A DNA stretch of 64,000 nt from Salegentibacter agarivorans. GTDB taxonomy: Bacteria; Bacteroidota; Bacteroidia; Flavobacteriales; Flavobacteriaceae. How positions within the stretch are numbered: position 1 is the stretch's first letter; the number at the start of each line of letters is the position of its first letter. A program made the translations under genes and the position numbers. The stretch covers positions 93,924 through 157,923 of the forward strand of contig NZ_FOOH01000009.1 in the NCBI RefSeq assembly GCF_900113135.1, given 5' to 3'. The notes below the pieces were generated by a model. The model did no database searches and was not told where the DNA came from. It was given only the letters and a program-made list of their open reading frames with translations. Shown here piece by piece: positions 11,129 through 20,283 of the stretch.

Positions 11129-11368
11129 ATGCCCAGACAAAGTATTTCATTTACAAAACCAAATGATGAATGGTTAAAATCTCAAATTGAGAGTCTGGAA
11201 TATTCAAGTAAAAGTGAATTGATTAATGACCTGATAAGACAGGTCAGAAATCAGCAGGTTCAAATTGATTGGATTAAAAGTAAATTAGAAAAAGCAGAAG
11301 AAAGCGGATTTACAAATGATAGTAAAAAACAGATTTTAGCACAATCAAAGTCTTTACTTAATGAGTAA
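11129..11368 (+). CDS. parD: ParD-like antitoxin (ribbon-helix-helix)
   Basis: The 79-residue protein begins with a ribbon-helix-helix DNA-binding motif (QSISFTKPNDEWLKSQIESL, then SKSELINDLIRQ). Its C-terminal tail is charged and helical, as expected for a toxin-binding segment. It overlaps the start of the downstream ParE-like gene by 8 bp, which indicates translational coupling. The pair is flanked by direct repeats derived from the neighbouring DUF192 gene. Confidence 0.85.
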   Translation: MPRQSISFTKPNDEWLKSQIESLEYSSKSELINDLIRQVRNQQVQIDWIKSKLEKAEESGFTNDSKKQILAQSKSLLNE

Positions 11369-11645
11369 GTATAGGTTAAGTAATGTTGCTAAAGAAGATT
11401 TAATAAGAATTCATCAATTTGGAGTACAAAGGTTTGGAGTCACTCATGCAGATATCTGTTTCGAAATATTTTTTGAATATTTCGAATTAATCGCAGAGCA
11501 ACCTTTCTCTTTCGAAGCAGTTGATTTCATAAAACCTGGGTATAGAAGATGTGTATGTGGCGTTGATAGTATCTATTATCGCATAGAAAACGATATTGTA
11601 GAAATTATGGCAATAATCGGAAAACAGGATTTAAGCAATATTTAA
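11361..11645 (+). CDS. parE: ParE-like toxin (RelE/ParE superfamily)
   Basis: The 94-residue protein has the RelE/ParE fold signature: YRLSNVAKEDLIRIHQFG at the N-terminus, then RRCVCGVDSIYYRIENDIVEIMAIIGKQD at the C-terminus. ParE toxins usually inhibit gyrase; whether this one does cannot be read from sequence. It overlaps the antitoxin gene by 8 bp. Confidence 0.85.
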   Translation: MSKYRLSNVAKEDLIRIHQFGVQRFGVTHADICFEIFFEYFELIAEQPFSFEAVDFIKPGYRRCVCGVDSIYYRIENDIVEIMAIIGKQDLSNI

Positions 11646-11716
11646 TCTAAAAATCGTTAAGAAGTACACTTTTTCAGAAAACTACAACACAAATTTCGGG
11701 TTCGATAGAAATACTT

Positions 11717-11807
11717 CTAATTCAATAAATGAAATATTTAGCTTTAAAACCTAATCTACCCGCTCAAAATCTATTTTATCCCCAACTTCAATATTCCAGT
11801 CGTCTGC
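11717..11807. repeat. Direct repeat, right copy (native DUF192 3' end)
   Basis: This is the intact counterpart of the repeat at 10960-11050. It spans the last ~19 codons of the DUF192 gene and ~34 bp beyond its stop. The parDE module lies exactly between the two copies. Confidence 0.85.
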
Positions 11808-12245
11808 AAGTCCTGCGTTTAATTCAAGTACAAATTGAGCCGGTTCTCCAGAGGGTAGTGAAGTTTCATCTTGCGGTTGCGCATTCTTTTGGAAACTCAC
11901 CGCAGTACTATCTGAAGCGAAATATATAATATCTAAGGGGATATAGGTATTCTTCATATAAAAAGCCCTGGGCGCTTCATCATCGTAAATAAAAAGCATT
12001 CCCTGGTCGTCTTCCATACTCTCACGGTACATTAAACCCGTTTCTCTTTCGTAAGTATTATCGGCAATTTCAATATCAATTTGCTTTATTGTATCTCCGT
12101 TAGGTTTCAGCAAGGTTGCTTCGCCTTCTTTAGTGAAAGTTATTTCTTCGGTTTCAATAGGTTCTTCAACAGTATTATCATCCTTGCAGGAAGATAAGAA
12201 TGAAACCGCTATAAGCGCTGATAAAATTATGGATTTACGTATCAT
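11751..12245 (-). CDS. DUF192 domain-containing lipoprotein
   Basis: The 164-residue protein has a lipoprotein signal peptide with a lipobox ending at Cys20 (SFLSSC), so it is probably membrane-anchored. The DUF192 domain covers about residues 45-160 and includes ERETGLMYRESM, GMLFIYDDEAPRAFYMKNT and the C-terminal NIEVGDKIDF. The family's function is unknown. Its start overlaps the lgt stop by 4 bp, so it is co-translated with lgt, the enzyme that lipidates such proteins. Confidence 0.9.
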   Translation of the reverse strand: MIRKSIILSALIAVSFLSSCKDDNTVEEPIETEEITFTKEGEATLLKPNGDTIKQIDIEIADNTYERETGLMYRESMEDDQGMLFIYDDEAPRAFYMKNTYIPLDIIYFASDSTAVSFQKNAQPQDETSLPSGEPAQFVLELNAGLADDWNIEVGDKIDFERVD

Positions 12246-13063
12246 ACGGTTCTGGGTTTGGTAGGACGATACATAAAGTATAATCCGGCGATAATAAACG
12301 GAATACTAAGCCATTGCCCGGTATTTAATAACCAGGTGGTGCGTTCTTCTACCTGGGCTTCCTTTACAAATTCTACAAAGAATCTTACCGTCCAAAGTAA
12401 AACCAGGAACAAGCCAAAAAGATAGCCTACTTTATGGCGTTTTTCGGTTTTCCAGTATAAATACCATAGCAGGATAAAAATTAATAAATAACAAAAAGAT
12501 TCATATAACTGTGCCGGATGCCTTGGAAAAGTTTCTCCTAAATTTGCGAAAATCACTCCATAATCTGAATTGGTGGGTTTTCCTATAATTTCAGAATTCA
12601 TAAAATTTCCTATTCTTACAAAAATAGCCCCACTAGCTACCGGAATTACAATTCGGTCTAAAACCCAAAGTACGGGTTTGTCTAAAACGCGTTTACGGTA
12701 AAGGTACATTGCGATAATAATCCCAATAGCGGCACCGTGACTGGCCAAACCTCTAAAGCCGGTAAATTCAAATTCTGGTTCAAAACGAACCGGTAAGAAT
12801 ATTTCTAATAAATGATTTTGAAAATAATCCCAATCATAAAAAATAACGTGACCTAATCTCGCACCTATCAATGTGGCTAAAACCGTGTAAATAAAAAGCG
12901 AATCCAGTTTCTCTATCGAGACTTTTTCCCTTACAAAAATACTTTTCATAATGTACCAGCCCAGTCCAAAGGCTATCAAAAACATTAAACTGTAATAGTG
13001 AAGGGTGAAAAAACCTAAGTCTAAACCTTCTGAAGGGCTCCAGGTGATCGCGTTAAAAAGCAT
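12242..13063 (-). CDS. lgt: Prolipoprotein diacylglyceryl transferase
   Basis: Lgt moves a diacylglyceryl group from phosphatidylglycerol to the lipobox cysteine of prolipoproteins in the inner membrane. The 273-residue protein has about seven TM segments and the family motifs GARLGHVIFYDW, RGLASHGAAIG, RIGNFMNSEIIGKPT and RHPAQLYES. It lies in a minus-strand run with yidD and cysS upstream and a lipoprotein gene overlapping downstream. Confidence 0.96.
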   Translation of the reverse strand: MLFNAITWSPSEGLDLGFFTLHYYSLMFLIAFGLGWYIMKSIFVREKVSIEKLDSLFIYTVLATLIGARLGHVIFYDWDYFQNHLLEIFLPVRFEPEFEFTGFRGLASHGAAIGIIIAMYLYRKRVLDKPVLWVLDRIVIPVASGAIFVRIGNFMNSEIIGKPTNSDYGVIFANLGETFPRHPAQLYESFCYLLIFILLWYLYWKTEKRHKVGYLFGLFLVLLWTVRFFVEFVKEAQVEERTTWLLNTGQWLSIPFIIAGLYFMYRPTKPRTV

Positions 13064-13113
13064 AAATTAAAATTGATTAGTAGGGTAAAGATACATATTT
13101 GCAAGTAGTTGCC

Positions 13114-13359
13114 CTATATTTTGGTTTCTGTTTTTTCAGGAACCGGGTCGTAGCCTTTTCCGCCCCACGGGTTGCAGCTAAAAATGCGTTTTAAGCTAAG
13201 CCAGCCACCTTTAAAAACACCAAAACGCTGTAAAGCGATTAGACTGTATTGCGAGCAGGTTGGATTATAACGGCAGGTTGCCGGTGTAAGCGGGGAAATA
13301 AAATTCTGGTAAAATTTCACCAACAGGATAAACGGATATGCTAACCATTTTTTAAGCAT
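13114..13359 (-). CDS. yidD: Membrane protein insertion efficiency factor YidD
   Basis: YidD is a small membrane-associated protein linked to YidC-dependent insertion. This 81-residue copy shows the full signature: [20 protein letters not shown], then YNPTCSQYS with its conserved cysteines, [23 protein letters not shown]. It lies 20 bp after cysS and 50 bp before lgt, so it is probably in the same transcript. Confidence 0.95.
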   Translation of the reverse strand: MLKKWLAYPFILLVKFYQNFISPLTPATCRYNPTCSQYSLIALQRFGVFKGGWLSLKRIFSCNPWGGKGYDPVPEKTETKI

Positions 13360-13379
13360 CGTTTTTCCTGTTTTATTAA

Positions 13380-14864
13380 TTACTTAATAGTAAAAGTGGT
13401 ACCTTCTTTTCCGTCTTTAAGCTGAATACCCATTTCCTGTAATTGATCTCTTATCTGGTCACTTAAAGCAAAATCTTTATTGTTTCTTGCTTCAGCACGC
13501 AGTTTTATAAGCAATTCTACGGTTGAAGAAAGCTTATCTGAAGTGTCATTATTTTCAGAAACTTTGTCTAAAAGGCCTAACACATCAAACATAAAAGCCG
13601 ACATTGTTTTTTGCAATTCGTCTTTATCTTCTGAAGTGATCGTAGCAGCTTCTTCCTTGATGTTGTTGATCATCTTAACCGCATCAAAAAGTTTGGCGAT
13701 TAAAATCGGGCTGTTAAAATCATCGTTCATCGCATCGTAGCAAGACTGTTTCCAGCTCTTAATATCTACGCTCGATTTATCTGAAACCGGAAGCTCATCT
13801 ATAGCATGGTAAGCATCCATCAATCGGTTAAAACCTTTTTCACTGGCTTTTAATGCTTCATCTGAAAAATCCAGGATGCTACGGTAATTCGCCTGAAGCA
13901 TAAAGAAGCGGGTCACATTCGGTGAAAATGGTTTATCTAAAACATCATTATTTCCAGAGAAAATTTCCTCGGGAAGAATATTATTGCCGGTACTTTTTGC
14001 CATTTTCTTCCCGTTTAAAGTAAGCATATTGGCGTGTAACCAATAATGAACGGGGTTTTTCCCCGTAGCCGCTTCTCCCTGGGCAATTTCGCATTCGTGG
14101 TGTGGAAATTTTAGATCCATTCCGCCGCCGTGAATATCAAATTCTTCACCTAAATATTTTGTGCTCATCACGGTGCACTCTAAATGCCAGCCGGGAAAAC
14201 CATCGCTCCAGGGTGAAGGCCAGCGCATAATATGCTGTGGTTCGGCTTTTTTCCAAAGCGCAAAATCCTGCGGATTCTTCTTGTCACTTTGTGCAGCAAG
14301 TTCGCGGGTGTTAGCAATCATATTGTCAATATCCCTTCCGCTTAGCTTACCATAATGATTGGTTTCATTGAATTTCTTTACATCAAAATAAACCGATCCG
14401 TTTACCTCGTAGGCAAATCCTTTTTCGATTATGGTTTTAATGATCTCAATTTGCTCAACGATATGGCCGGTAGCCGTAGGCTCTATACTCGGCGGCAGGT
14501 TATTGAATTTTTGCAGAATATTATGAAAATCTATGGTGTAGCGTTGTACCACTTCCATAGGTTCTATTTGTTCTAAACGTGCTTTTTTGGCAATTCTATC
14601 TTCCCCGCTATCGGCATCATTTTCAAGGTGACCGGCATCGGTAATATTTCTTACATATCTTACTTTATAGCCTAAATGTTTTAGGTAGCGAAAAACCAGA
14701 TCAAAAGAGATAAAAGTTCGGCAATTACCTAAATGAACATTACTGTAAACAGTAGGGCCGCAAACATACATTCCAACGTTTCCTTCGTTTATGGGTTTAA
14801 AGACTTCCTTTTCCCCCGTCATAGAATTGTACATTTTCAAGCTTTGTTCCTGGTATAGCGCCAT
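13380..14864 (-). CDS. cysS: Cysteinyl-tRNA synthetase
   Basis: CysRS charges tRNA-Cys in the cytoplasm. The 494-residue protein has the zinc-binding cysteine in MYVCGPTVY, a HIGH-type motif (VHLGNCRTF), the zinc site continuing in [14 protein letters not shown], and the KMSKS-type loop KMAKSTGN. The C-terminal helical domain has [24 protein letters not shown]. Length and start are standard. Confidence 0.97.
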   Translation of the reverse strand: MALYQEQSLKMYNSMTGEKEVFKPINEGNVGMYVCGPTVYSNVHLGNCRTFISFDLVFRYLKHLGYKVRYVRNITDAGHLENDADSGEDRIAKKARLEQIEPMEVVQRYTIDFHNILQKFNNLPPSIEPTATGHIVEQIEIIKTIIEKGFAYEVNGSVYFDVKKFNETNHYGKLSGRDIDNMIANTRELAAQSDKKNPQDFALWKKAEPQHIMRWPSPWSDGFPGWHLECTVMSTKYLGEEFDIHGGGMDLKFPHHECEIAQGEAATGKNPVHYWLHANMLTLNGKKMAKSTGNNILPEEIFSGNNDVLDKPFSPNVTRFFMLQANYRSILDFSDEALKASEKGFNRLMDAYHAIDELPVSDKSSVDIKSWKQSCYDAMNDDFNSPILIAKLFDAVKMINNIKEEAATITSEDKDELQKTMSAFMFDVLGLLDKVSENNDTSDKLSSTVELLIKLRAEARNNKDFALSDQIRDQLQEMGIQLKDGKEGTTFTIK

Positions 14865-14901
14865 AGATAGTTAGTTGTTGGTTATTAAGAAATAGAATTT
14901 T

Positions 14902-15579
14902 TTAAAAAGTAGTGTCTAATTTTATATAGTCAAGGAATTCTCTTTTTACAGATTTTTCTTTGAAAGCTCCGCCAAATTCACTGGTTACGGTGCTACTGTC
15001 TATATCTCTAATTCCGCGGCTGTTTACACAGAGGTGCTTGGCATCAACAACACAAGCAACATCTGGAGTACCCAAAGCTTTTTGTAATTCCTGAACAATT
15101 TGCATCGTCATTCGCTCCTGTACCTGTGGTCTTTTTGCGAAATAATCTACAATTCGGTTCATTTTTGACAGTCCAATAACCCTACCTTTAGAAATATAGG
15201 CTACGTGGGCTTTTCCAACGATAGGAAGTAAATGGTGCTCACAGGTAGAATAAACGGTAATGTTCTTTTCTACCAGCATTTCGCCATATTTATACTTATT
15301 TTCAAAAGTAGATGCAATGGGTTTTTTTTCAGGATCTAATCCTGCAAAAATCTCATTTACAAACATTTTTGCCACACGTTGTGGAGTTCCTTTTAGGCTG
15401 TCATCTGTAAGATCCAGGCCTAAAGTTTCCATAATATGTTTTACATCTTTATTGATGAGCGCTACTTTTTCAATATCGCTCAATTCAAAAGCATCTTCAC
15501 GAATAGGGGTTTCTGCACTGCTGCCTACGTGGGCATCTCCCTGCTCATCAATTTCATTCAAAATTTTATCTATTTTCAT
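14902..15579 (-). CDS. folE: GTP cyclohydrolase I
   Basis: FolE opens GTP to 7,8-dihydroneopterin triphosphate, the first step of folate and related pterin synthesis. Signatures are the zinc and active-site segment STCEHHLLPIVGKAHVAYI, RPQVQERMT, and CVNSRGIRDIDSSTVTSEFGG. I chose the ATG at 15579 (MKIDKILNEIDEQ, 225 residues) over an in-frame TTG at 15624 that would add 15 residues. It is the first gene of the minus-strand run, 37 bp before cysS. Confidence 0.94.
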   Translation of the reverse strand: MKIDKILNEIDEQGDAHVGSSAETPIREDAFELSDIEKVALINKDVKHIMETLGLDLTDDSLKGTPQRVAKMFVNEIFAGLDPEKKPIASTFENKYKYGEMLVEKNITVYSTCEHHLLPIVGKAHVAYISKGRVIGLSKMNRIVDYFAKRPQVQERMTMQIVQELQKALGTPDVACVVDAKHLCVNSRGIRDIDSSTVTSEFGGAFKEKSVKREFLDYIKLDTTF

Positions 15580-15710
15580 ACCGTTTTTACAATAATAGTC
15601 GTAAACCGATTGTTTGGCTTGCAAAGATACATATTTAATAGGTTTTTATGTAATCATAAAAGCCGGGGTTTAAATAGATATTTGTTATTTTGTAACTTCT
15701 AGAACTTATT

Positions 15711-17546
15711 ATGAAACAAGAAACCCTACTTCTTTTTTGTATAATTCTTCTTTACGGGAGTTTTAGCGTTTTTGGCCAGGGTAGTTCTTGTGAAAATCTA
15801 GATCCATTTTGCGCCGGAGACGAGGAGCTTGTTTTTCCTAATTCTAATACAACAAACAGTAATATTGTAAATGGGCAACCGGGACCAGATTATGGCTGTT
15901 TGCTTTCGCAACCTTATCCTGCCTGGTTTTATTTGCAGGTAGAAGAAACCGGAAATCTTCGATTTGATATTTCTCAATTTCAAAATGAAGATGGTGGCGG
16001 TTCTCAATACGATGTAGATTTTATTGTGTGGGGACCTTTTGACCGTACTGAAGATTATTGTACAGACGATTCTTTAAGCGAACTAAATATTGTAGACTGC
16101 AGTTACGAACCCGATACCGTAGAACAAATGTTTATCCCAAATGCTGAGGAAGGACAGGTTTACGTGGTTTTAATTACTAATTATGAAGAATTGCCCGGGT
16201 TTATAAGTTTACGGCAAACAAATTCAGATCAGGCTAATTCCGGTTCTACAGATTGTGGGATTTTAGACGAAGTGTTGGGGCCAGACAGGTTTCTATGTGG
16301 GCAAAATGAAACAACTTTAGATGCTACTACAGATGGGGTAGAGCGCTACGAATGGTTTAGGTTTGATAATACCACAAACAATTTCGAGATAATTGCTAAT
16401 GAAGAAGATCCTACCTTAACCATAACAAATTCTGGACGTTATAAGGTGATTGTATATGAAAATATTACGGGACAGGCTGATGAAGATGAAATTGAAGTTA
16501 CGTTTTATAGTGAGCCCGTTGCTAATACTCCAGAAGATCTTTACCTCTGTGATCCCAATCAAACCACTATAGATTTAAGCGCTGCCTCAGCCGAAATTCT
16601 GAATGGAAATTCCGCTGAAGAAAATTACAGGGTGAATTTTTATGAATCTATCCAGGAGCTTGAAGCTGAAAATCCTATTTCTAATCCCACTGCATTCCCG
16701 GTAGAAGAGTCCCGGGAAATTGTTGCTCAGGTAGAAGGAACCGAAAGCGGTTGTCTTTCAAACGAGGTTATTTTCAATGTAGAATTGACTTTTGTGCCGG
16801 AAAACTTTCTACCGGCAGAAAGCGTGATTTGTGTAGATGTAGACGGAACTGTGCTTGATCAACAAGGAATAGGCGAAGATTTAGGTACCGATTATACTTA
16901 CGAGTGGATAGCCGGGGGGAATACAATTAGTACCGAAGCGGTTTTAAATTTCACTGAAACTCCCAATTTTAATAGTGTAAGTCTTATAGTGACCGATATT
17001 CGCTCTGGTTGTACCATAGAATTTAACACTACTTTACTTGTTTATTCCCGCCCCGAAACGGTTGAGGTAGAGATTGAAGGAAGTGATTTTACCGGCGGTT
17101 ATATAATTAGTGCCGAAGCAACTCCTGGGCCAGGAAATGAAACCACTTATGAATATAGTGCTGATAACGGTAATTGGCAGGGAAGTACAGTTTTTAGAAA
17201 TTTAGACCCTGGAAATCATACCATTAGTGCCAGAGAAATTAATGGCTGTGGAATTACAACTTCTGAAGAATTCTACCTGGTTGGTTATCCGCGTTTTTTT
17301 ACCCCAAATTCTGATGGGTATAACGATACCTGGAATATTGAAAATACCACTGAAATTCAGATTAAAAAACTCTATGTTTTTGACCGCTATGGGAAACTGA
17401 TTAAAGAGTTAACTCCCGGAGGCGCAGGCTGGGACGGCACTTACAATGGTAGAACCTTGCCCGCAGACGATTATTGGTTTAGAGTTGAATTTGAAAAAGA
17501 TGGTACCAACGATCATTTTGGCGCCAATTTTACACTGAAAAGATAA
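15711..17546 (+). CDS. T9SS type-B sorting domain secreted protein
   Basis: The 611-residue protein has a signal peptide (1-23, ending VFGQ) and a C-terminal type-B (CHU_C-like) sorting domain of about 85 residues: PRFFTPNSDGYNDTWNIE, LYVFDRYGKLI, GWDGTYNGRTLPADDYWF. This domain directs export by the type IX secretion system and attachment to the cell surface. The middle is built of Ig- or adhesin-like modules with scattered cysteine pairs. It carries no enzymatic motif I recognise; a surface adhesin-like role is inference. Confidence 0.9.
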   Translation: MKQETLLLFCIILLYGSFSVFGQGSSCENLDPFCAGDEELVFPNSNTTNSNIVNGQPGPDYGCLLSQPYPAWFYLQVEETGNLRFDISQFQNEDGGGSQYDVDFIVWGPFDRTEDYCTDDSLSELNIVDCSYEPDTVEQMFIPNAEEGQVYVVLITNYEELPGFISLRQTNSDQANSGSTDCGILDEVLGPDRFLCGQNETTLDATTDGVERYEWFRFDNTTNNFEIIANEEDPTLTITNSGRYKVIVYENITGQADEDEIEVTFYSEPVANTPEDLYLCDPNQTTIDLSAASAEILNGNSAEENYRVNFYESIQELEAENPISNPTAFPVEESREIVAQVEGTESGCLSNEVIFNVELTFVPENFLPAESVICVDVDGTVLDQQGIGEDLGTDYTYEWIAGGNTISTEAVLNFTETPNFNSVSLIVTDIRSGCTIEFNTTLLVYSRPETVEVEIEGSDFTGGYIISAEATPGPGNETTYEYSADNGNWQGSTVFRNLDPGNHTISAREINGCGITTSEEFYLVGYPRFFTPNSDGYNDTWNIENTTEIQIKKLYVFDRYGKLIKELTPGGAGWDGTYNGRTLPADDYWFRVEFEKDGTNDHFGANFTLKR

Positions 17547-17567
17547 TAAGTTGATAGAAAAATAAAA

Positions 17568-17710
17568 GAGCTCCTCACCTTTTTTCAAAGGGAGGTGGTC
17601 TCAGGTCGGAGGGGTGATTTTTAAAAATTTTATTTTAATTATTAAATGTTTAACCACCCCTTTCCTCAGCTAAAGCTGAATCCGTTTCCATCCTTTTAAC
17701 GAGGGGAGCT
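17568..17710. repeat. Intergenic inverted-repeat element
   Basis: The segment opens with GAGCTCCTC and closes with GAGGGGAGCT. Internally, GGAGGGGTG pairs with CACCCCTTTCC. Smaller hairpins lie inside each arm. The structure resembles dispersed palindromic elements common between Flavobacteriia genes. It sits between two convergent genes. Confidence 0.5.
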
Positions 17711-17723
17711 GTATATCTTTGTA

Positions 17724-19241
17724 TTACAAATAATTCATCCCCAACAATTCCTCTACATAACTTCTGGAATTAGAAAGTCTCGGGATTTTATGTTGCCCGC
17801 CCAGTTTATCATTTTTCTTAAGCCAGTCGTAAAATAATTTTTCACGTGCCTGGTGAATTTTAGGCATATTCAGCGTCATATTATTATAACGTTTTGCTTC
17901 ATAATCGCTGTTTACCTGTTGCAATGCCAAATCGAGTTCGTATTTGAATTTCTCAAAATCCCGTGGCGGATTTTTAAATTCAATAATCCACTCGTGCGCA
18001 CCTTTTTCTTTGCCTTCCATAAAAACAGGCGCTGCGGTATAATCTACAATTTCGCAATTGGTAACTAAAGAAGTCTTTTTTAAGGCTGCTTCAGCATTTT
18101 CAATAATTAATTCTTCCCCAAAAACATTAATATGGTGCTTGGTTCTTCCGGTTACTTTTATACGGTAAGGACTAGTAGAAGTGAACTTAACGGTATCGCC
18201 TATCTTATAGCGCCATAAACCTGCATTTGTGGTTATTACCACCGCATAATTTTTCCCGGTTTCAACTTCGGCCAGGGGAATTGCTTTTTCATTTTCGCTT
18301 CCGTAACTATCCATAGGAATAAACTCGTAGTAAACTCCGTAATCCAGCATTAACAATAATTCTTTGGAATCGTTTTGGTCCTGGCAGGCAAAAAATCCTT
18401 CAGAAGCATTATAGATCTCGTAAAACCTGAAATCTTCTTTGGGTAATATCTTTTGATATTGCGGAGCATAAGGATCAAAACTTACCCCACCGTGAAAATA
18501 AACTTCTAAGTGAGGCCACACCTCAAATAGATTTTCTTTTCCTGTGGTTTCTAAAATATTATTCAGTAAAACCAGCATCCAACTGGGAACCCCGGCAAGG
18601 CTGGTCACATTCTCTTTAATAGTTTCGTTAACAATCGCCTGCATTTTCACTTCCCAATCGTTCATTAGGGAAACCTCGTTGCTGGGCGTGCTGCTAAACT
18701 CTGCCCAAAATGGCATGTTGGCAATTAAAATCGCCGAAAGATCGCCGTAAGCCGTACCGTTATTTTTGTAAATTTCTTTACTGCCACCTAACCTTAAACT
18801 CTTTCCCGTAAATAACTGGGATTGAGGATTGTTATTTAAATACATGCAAAGCAAATCTTTGCCTGCGTTATAATGACAATGTTCCAGGGAATCCTCACTA
18901 ACCGGAATAAATTTGCTTTTAGCGCTGGTGGTGCCGCTGGATTTTGCAAACCATTTTATAGGCGTAGGCCAAAAAATATTGGTTTCTCCCTGCCGGCTGC
19001 GTTCTATGCAAGCCTGGTAATCTTCATATTGCTGAATAGGTACCCGGCTCGCAAACTGGCTGTGGTTTTTAATTTCTGAAAAGCCATACTTTTTGCCAAT
19101 TTCGGTATTTTTTGCTTTAGAAAGCAAATGTCTAAGTAGCTCGTCCTGAACTTCGTGGGGGTATTTTATAAACAACTCCATTTGATGAATTCGCTTCTTG
19201 AGAAACCACGAAGCAATGGAGTTTACTAATGGAATTGGCAT
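17724..19241 (-). CDS. GH3 auxin-responsive promoter family protein
   Basis: The 505-residue protein belongs to the GH3 branch of the acyl-adenylate-forming superfamily. The ATP-binding motif SSGTTSAKSK is at residues 101-110. Other landmarks are EIYNASEGFFA, GLWRYKIGDTVKFTS and VTGRTKHHINVFGEEL. Plant GH3 enzymes couple amino acids to hormones; bacterial substrates are unknown. Many Flavobacteriia carry one copy. Family is firm, substrate unknown. Confidence 0.9.
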   Translation of the reverse strand: MPIPLVNSIASWFLKKRIHQMELFIKYPHEVQDELLRHLLSKAKNTEIGKKYGFSEIKNHSQFASRVPIQQYEDYQACIERSRQGETNIFWPTPIKWFAKSSGTTSAKSKFIPVSEDSLEHCHYNAGKDLLCMYLNNNPQSQLFTGKSLRLGGSKEIYKNNGTAYGDLSAILIANMPFWAEFSSTPSNEVSLMNDWEVKMQAIVNETIKENVTSLAGVPSWMLVLLNNILETTGKENLFEVWPHLEVYFHGGVSFDPYAPQYQKILPKEDFRFYEIYNASEGFFACQDQNDSKELLLMLDYGVYYEFIPMDSYGSENEKAIPLAEVETGKNYAVVITTNAGLWRYKIGDTVKFTSTSPYRIKVTGRTKHHINVFGEELIIENAEAALKKTSLVTNCEIVDYTAAPVFMEGKEKGAHEWIIEFKNPPRDFEKFKYELDLALQQVNSDYEAKRYNNMTLNMPKIHQAREKLFYDWLKKNDKLGGQHKIPRLSNSRSYVEELLGMNYL

Positions 19242-19350
19242 TATTCTTTATATCTTTATCGCTGACAATGCTTCAGCTGTTTGGCTGGCTAAAATTAATT
19301 TAAACTTCGAAGCTTACAAATCAACTTCGGTTAAAAATAGGGAAAAAAAG

Positions 19351-20145
19351 ATGAGATACGAAGGGGTGTTTAGAAAAATGAGAACTGAGATCACCGATAA
19401 GGTGCAATATTACCTCATTTTTGAGGAAGACTTTATTAATATGAACCAGATTCTCGGGAAGAAAATAAGCCTTAATTTTCTTCGATTTCAGTGTTTAAAC
19501 TGTGGATTGCAAAAGAAAATTTTCCGCCAGGGGTATTGTTACGATTGTTTTACTTCCATTCCGCAAGCCGGAGATTGGATTATGAGTCCCGAACTTAGTA
19601 AAGCACATTTAGATGAAGAAGATCGAGACCTGGATTTCGAAAAAGAAGCTCAGTTGCAACCGCACGTGGTTTACCTGGCAAATTCCAGCAATGTAAAAGT
19701 TGGAGTAACCCGAAAAACGCAAATTCCTACGCGTTGGATAGATCAGGGAGCGCACGAAGCCATTGAAATTGTAGAAGTTCCCAATAGATATCTCGCCGGA
19801 ATAACTGAAGTGGCTTTGAAAAGTCATGTTTCGGATAAAACCAATTGGCGGAAAATGTTGACCAATGAAGTTTTGGATCTGAATCTGGCGGAAGAAAGAG
19901 ATAAACTTAAAGAGTTTATTCCCGACGAAGCCAAAGAATATTATCTGGGCGATAGAAAAGAATTAGAAATTGAATTTCCGGTATTAGAATTTCCGAAAAA
20001 GATTAAAACTCTCAATTTGGGTAAAAACCCATTCTACGAAGGGGTTTTAAAAGGAATTAAAGGACAATATTTAATTTTTGAAGACGGTACCGTTTTTAAC
20101 GTCCGGGCCCACGAAGGTTTTGTAGTGGAGTTGGGTGTGCTTTAA
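19351..20145 (+). CDS. DUF2797 domain-containing protein
   Basis: This 264-residue protein matches DUF2797: a cysteine motif near the middle (FQCLNCGLQKKIFRQGYCYDCF), then HVVYLANSSNVKVGVTRKTQIPTRWIDQGA, which resembles a GIY-YIG-like region. I chose the ATG at 19351 (MRYEGVFRKM); an earlier in-frame ATG at 19198 would overlap the divergent GH3 gene and has no family similarity. Function is unknown. Confidence 0.88.
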   Translation: MRYEGVFRKMRTEITDKVQYYLIFEEDFINMNQILGKKISLNFLRFQCLNCGLQKKIFRQGYCYDCFTSIPQAGDWIMSPELSKAHLDEEDRDLDFEKEAQLQPHVVYLANSSNVKVGVTRKTQIPTRWIDQGAHEAIEIVEVPNRYLAGITEVALKSHVSDKTNWRKMLTNEVLDLNLAEERDKLKEFIPDEAKEYYLGDRKELEIEFPVLEFPKKIKTLNLGKNPFYEGVLKGIKGQYLIFEDGTVFNVRAHEGFVVELGVL

Positions 20146-20170
20146 TTTAAAAAAGCTGTGAAAACACGTC

Positions 20171-20191
20171 ATGCTGAATTTATTTCAGCAT
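20171..20191. repeat. Short REP-like palindrome
   Basis: ATGCTGAA and TTCAGCAT form a perfect 8-bp stem with loop TTTAT. I recall related palindromes as common in intergenic DNA of Flavobacteriia; copy number in this genome cannot be checked here. Confidence 0.45.
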
Positions 20192-20232
20192 CTAACATTT
20201 AGAAAAGTTTATTCCTGAAGATATAATATAAT

Positions 20233-20277
20233 AAACCCTCCCAGATTTCTGAAATTACTAAAAATCTGTGAGGGTTT
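20233..20277. terminator. Bidirectional terminator between DUF2797 and AsmA genes
   Basis: AAACCCTC pairs with GAGGGTTT and inner AGATTT pairs with AAATCT around an AT-rich loop, with T-rich sequence after it. It lies between convergent genes and can serve both. Confidence 0.7.
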
Positions 20278-20283
20278 AATTTT

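Noticed and set aside
11729..11929. 66-residue + strand ORF overlapping the DUF192 gene
   Set aside because: It is antisense to a well-supported gene and resembles no protein. Its start falls in the direct repeat, so it is a shadow frame.
19198..19350. N-terminal extension of the DUF2797 protein
   Set aside because: The extra 51 residues overlap the divergent GH3 gene's first codons and have no family match. The ATG at 19351 is the natural start.
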